Shown piece by piece: positions 55,925-58,841 of a stretch of 58,841 nucleotides of DNA. Position 1 is the first letter of the stretch, and every line of letters starts with the position of its first letter. The position numbers and the translations under genes were made by a program. The stretch comes from Veillonella sp. AM51-8BH (GTDB taxonomy: Bacteria > Bacillota > Negativicutes > Veillonellales > Veillonellaceae): contig NZ_QSDY01000006.1 in the NCBI RefSeq assembly GCF_003463825.1, positions 1 to 58,841 on the forward strand, read 5' to 3'. The notes beneath the pieces are model-generated. The model had not been told where the DNA came from. It saw only the letters and a program-made list of their open reading frames with translations, and searched no databases.

Positions 55925-56653
55925 TTAATTACTATAAACAGTCAATGAAACCTCATTGCTACCAAAGAATATGTATTCACCATGACCAATAGAGAATACA
56001 CCTTGGAATGTATTCTTTGAAAGCTCAGATGGCATTCGATTAAATTGATAGAAGTTATAGTAGTCAATCATAGATGAATCGATACCCAATCCAGATTTGT
56101 CAAAATGAGCATTTTTACCAGTAAGCGTAATAACTGTAACCATATTATGATCAAGGCCAACACTAAGACCTAAATCCATATATTTTAATGTCTCACGTCC
56201 ACGAACATCACTGGAACTTGGAGCACCAAGTAGATCAATTACCTGTTGTCGAGTCATTCCTAAATGCACTCCTCGAACAGATTCATAATGCTCCTTTTGC
56301 AAGCGACTAGTTAATTGGTTCTTTTTATTCATGATCAAGGTTCTATGCTCACCATTCCCCAACCACTCTAGATGAATAGCTTTTCTACCTTGAGCCTCTT
56401 GAATAATAAAAACACCGGCTCCAGGATAACCACCGACAAAATCAGCACCATCCACAATACGACAGCCATTAATATATCCGTTGGAAATACTTAATACCTT
56501 ATTGCCACTAGCATCATACCAGTCACCTGCAACCTTTTGAGACGCACGAATAACTAAATCTAATGGCATTTGAGCTGCTTCAACTGTTAAGGCAGAAAAT
56601 AAACACATAACACTAAAACACATACATACAAGCAATCTCAATATTGATTTCAT
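55925..56653 (-). CDS. Secreted protein with an SmpA/OmlA (BamE)-like segment
   Basis: 242 aa. Signal peptide (about 1-26: SALTVEAAQ). The C-terminal half has GVHLGMTRQQVIDLLGAPSSSD, the signature of SmpA/OmlA-type domains, and a beta-rich end. No lipobox. Unknown partner. Start ATG 56653 follows GGGAGA; a longer frame to 56674 lacks a site. It lies 86 nt upstream of the adhesin start on the same strand. Confidence 0.7.
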   Translation of the reverse strand: MKSILRLLVCMCFSVMCLFSALTVEAAQMPLDLVIRASQKVAGDWYDASGNKVLSISNGYINGCRIVDGADFVGGYPGAGVFIIQEAQGRKAIHLEWLGNGEHRTLIMNKKNQLTSRLQKEHYESVRGVHLGMTRQQVIDLLGAPSSSDVRGRETLKYMDLGLSVGLDHNMVTVITLTGKNAHFDKSGLGIDSSMIDYYNFYQFNRMPSELSKNTFQGVFSIGHGEYIFFGSNEVSLTVYSN

Positions 56654-56747
56654 ATCTAATCTCCCTAATAACACATAGGAATTAATTAACTATACCCAAA
56701 TGTTATCAATTGTATTAATATCTGCTTTCTTAAATTAATCTGTAATC

Positions 56748-58841
56748 TTAAGGAATTCTAGAAACGATTAATTCTCCTGTAGCTTTATTGTATTCCAACC
56801 CGCCTCGAGTACAATGTTCCAAAAACTTATGAGTATCAGTAGAGTAATCTATACCGTATTCTAGTTTAAGTTCTTCAAGTAAATCTTTACTTAAAATAAC
56901 TTTGCGTTCACCTAATATCACCCGCAATAATTCATGTAAAAAAACTTGTTTCTTTTCAGCAGAAAGCAAAATAGTATAACGATATGTTTGAGCATTAAAA
57001 TGTTTACTCCAACGTAAGATAGAGCTATAAAAATAATCATCAAGACCTAGGTCCTGAAGTTTATGTTTAAATCCCCTTCGTTTTAATTGTCCATATGTAA
57101 AATAAGTTCCGTGCGCACTCTGAATCACGGCATTAATGAAATCATCAATATCAGCTCTTGTAATCCCTATTTTTTCCAAATGACTCATATGAATATATTG
57201 GTTAGGCATAATCTCTAAAACCTTATACTGATATCTTAAATCTGATAATGCCGCATAAAAAGTAGAGGTTGTATACATACTTTGATCAAAAGTTCTTGAA
57301 TTCATCAATCCATTATCTGCAATATGTGCCTCTAATGCGGCTACCATACCAGTATATTCTGATTTATAAATCGAACGACTTGCTAAAGTATATCCTAGCT
57401 GATTGATATTATAAGAATTTACGTAATCAGACATGTCACAATTAAAATGTTCACTTAATAATGATGTGATTTCTTTCAAACTATAAAAATTCTGTATAAG
57501 AATAGAGCGAGATTCTGCAATCATAGTATCACTCATTTTTTCTACGTCCATTGATAACATATCTGCATGTCTATAAGGTGTTATAGGACTAAAGTAATTT
57601 GCTGCAAATGTAGCTTTATCGACACCATATGTCATTTCGTATAAAGCACAAAAATCAGGTACAGAAATAGGGCTTTCAGATTGTAACAATTTTATGACCT
57701 GTTTCTCACGACTAGCTTTACCAATAATAATATTAGGCATACGTAGAAACTCAATATTAAGACCATTAATTCTATTCTGACACTTCTTTAAAATATTATG
57801 TAACTCATATTTATCATGTATCTCCCATTCTGCTAACACATCCGGTCGATTAGCCACAAACAACTCTGTTGATACTTCCATATTATTATATTCATAAAGG
57901 CCCAAATCATTAATTAATTGGTTTATATCAAGATTTCTAGTTTCATAATATCTAAACCATTTTTGATACTTCCATACGGTATAAAGACTATCAGAAACAC
58001 GGACACCAAAATTTCTTAAATCAAAACGTAAGCTCTCCTCAATTTCTGCCTCATCTAAAATCGTTATATATTTATCATAAGCATCCTGTAATTTAATATC
58101 TTCTGTACAATATGTAGAAATAAACCAATATAATATGGCCCCTTTCTTAGGCTGAACAAAACTATCCCCTATTTTGATTAAATCTTTCTTTAAATATGAA
58201 TCTACTCTCAATTTAATAGTTTCAATAATAGCCTCATCATCTAACATAGCTTCAATATCATTTGTACCAGCACGATATCTAAGCTTTAAAAAGTTATATA
58301 TTCGAGGGCTTGCATCAAAAATATATGCAAATGATTCTGGACTAAAATTATATGCTTCAAAAACTAACTTATACTTATCTTCAAAAACTGGACCTAGGCT
58401 TCCTAGCGCTTTTCGTTCTCTTTGCCGCACTCGTTCTCTAGTAACACCAAGCTTATTACCAATTTCTTCTAAGGTAAGACCATCCATTCGATAATTAACT
58501 ATGGGTAAATCTTTATTCCCTTTATTTTCTACCAAAAAATCTTCAATTGAAGGATAATTATAACTATAAACACCATCCTCTACTGTCAAAATCTTCCTTC
58601 GAATCGCCTCATTTAAGATACTATCTATATAGTTATCATCTATCATAATGTCAACAAAAAGTATATTGCTACAATTAACTACTTCTTCAAATGTTTTTGA
58701 TCTATGTACTTTAAGAGTCGACAAAATCAGTGTTCTTTGTAAATCTTTATAACTATCTAATTTAGTAACTAACTCCATATATTTTTCAGTTTCCCATGGA
58801 ATAGTATACAAATCTCTATAAAAATGTATAAGTTCGGTACT
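56748..58841 (-). CDS. Large protein with a sigma-70 region-4 helix-turn-helix (5' end outside the window)
   Basis: The open frame runs to the window edge, so the start is not seen; TTG 58811 or ATG 58778 could be internal. About 690 residues are visible. A sigma region-4 type motif, LTLEEIGNKLGVTRERVRQRERKAL, lies near residue 125 of the visible part. The rest (up to 687) seems mostly helical with several winged-helix-like segments. No catalytic motif is evident. It may be a DNA-binding regulator or defence subunit; the role is unknown. Confidence 0.7.
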   Translation of the reverse strand, partial: STELIHFYRDLYTIPWETEKYMELVTKLDSYKDLQRTLILSTLKVHRSKTFEEVVNCSNILFVDIMIDDNYIDSILNEAIRRKILTVEDGVYSYNYPSIEDFLVENKGNKDLPIVNYRMDGLTLEEIGNKLGVTRERVRQRERKALGSLGPVFEDKYKLVFEAYNFSPESFAYIFDASPRIYNFLKLRYRAGTNDIEAMLDDEAIIETIKLRVDSYLKKDLIKIGDSFVQPKKGAILYWFISTYCTEDIKLQDAYDKYITILDEAEIEESLRFDLRNFGVRVSDSLYTVWKYQKWFRYYETRNLDINQLINDLGLYEYNNMEVSTELFVANRPDVLAEWEIHDKYELHNILKKCQNRINGLNIEFLRMPNIIIGKASREKQVIKLLQSESPISVPDFCALYEMTYGVDKATFAANYFSPITPYRHADMLSMDVEKMSDTMIAESRSILIQNFYSLKEITSLLSEHFNCDMSDYVNSYNINQLGYTLASRSIYKSEYTGMVAALEAHIADNGLMNSRTFDQSMYTTSTFYAALSDLRYQYKVLEIMPNQYIHMSHLEKIGITRADIDDFINAVIQSAHGTYFTYGQLKRRGFKHKLQDLGLDDYFYSSILRWSKHFNAQTYRYTILLSAEKKQVFLHELLRVILGERKVILSKDLLEELKLEYGIDYSTDTHKFLEHCTRGGLEYNKATGELIVSRIP

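Overview
The window looks like chromosomal DNA of a Veillonella species (Negativicutes, a Firmicutes class with an outer membrane). It is AT-rich. The main clues are a TonB-ExbB-ExbD set, a trimeric autotransporter adhesin, lipoproteins, a B12-dependent methylmalonyl-CoA mutase operon (succinate/propionate fermentation) and a large FAD/Fe-S lactate-type dehydrogenase. I identified the genus from protein character, not from a database search. I saw no rRNA, tRNA, insertion sequence, prophage or CRISPR array.

Layout. 0-5 kb: purA, a broken HigBA locus, an Fsr-like MFS gene and purB. 5-10 kb: HtpX-like protease, TonB/ExbD/ExbB, small membrane protein, lipoprotein. 10.5-16.7 kb: mutA-mutB-meaB behind a cobalamin riboswitch with its own terminator. 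16.8-20.5 kb: RarD-like permease, a second DUF3829-type lipoprotein, a HicAB locus reduced to HicB, a TPR lipoprotein. 20.5-20.75 kb: a compact Fst-like type I toxin-antitoxin locus. 20.8-36 kb: metabolic and transport genes (FAD/Fe-S dehydrogenase, TSUP, ClC, Fe-ADH, NagZ, BFD-like, inactive M50 homologue, CMD, MarR/OhrR-like, nitroreductase, GlpT). 35.8-39.4 kb: a P1B-ATPase-like membrane shell without catalytic domains, 26-bp tandem repeats, an ArsC/Spx-family gene, a second broken HigBA, DUF554 and a candidate CU-rich small RNA. 39.6-40.6 kb: tag plus a membrane gene. 41-54.5 kb: an accessory island of repeated cassettes. Each cassette combines secreted proteins of two Veillonella-type families, small membrane proteins, a long inverted repeat, and a type I toxin-antitoxin unit (holin-like toxin opposed by a small RNA). 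54.6-58.8 kb: YadA-like adhesin, a secreted SmpA/OmlA-like protein and the end of a large protein with a sigma-region-4 helix-turn-helix.

Two patterns run through the window. First, toxins are eroded and antitoxins kept. Three type II loci (HigBA, HicAB, HigBA) keep an intact antitoxin, its promoter and in two cases a clear palindromic operator, while the toxin has lost its middle. Two of the four type I small RNAs face toxin genes that are cut down to C-terminal stubs. Second, six larger genes carry one-base frameshifts. Nearly all can be repaired by adding one base to a short homopolymer, and the repaired proteins have family-normal lengths. I therefore suspect homopolymer sequencing error more than gene decay for those six.
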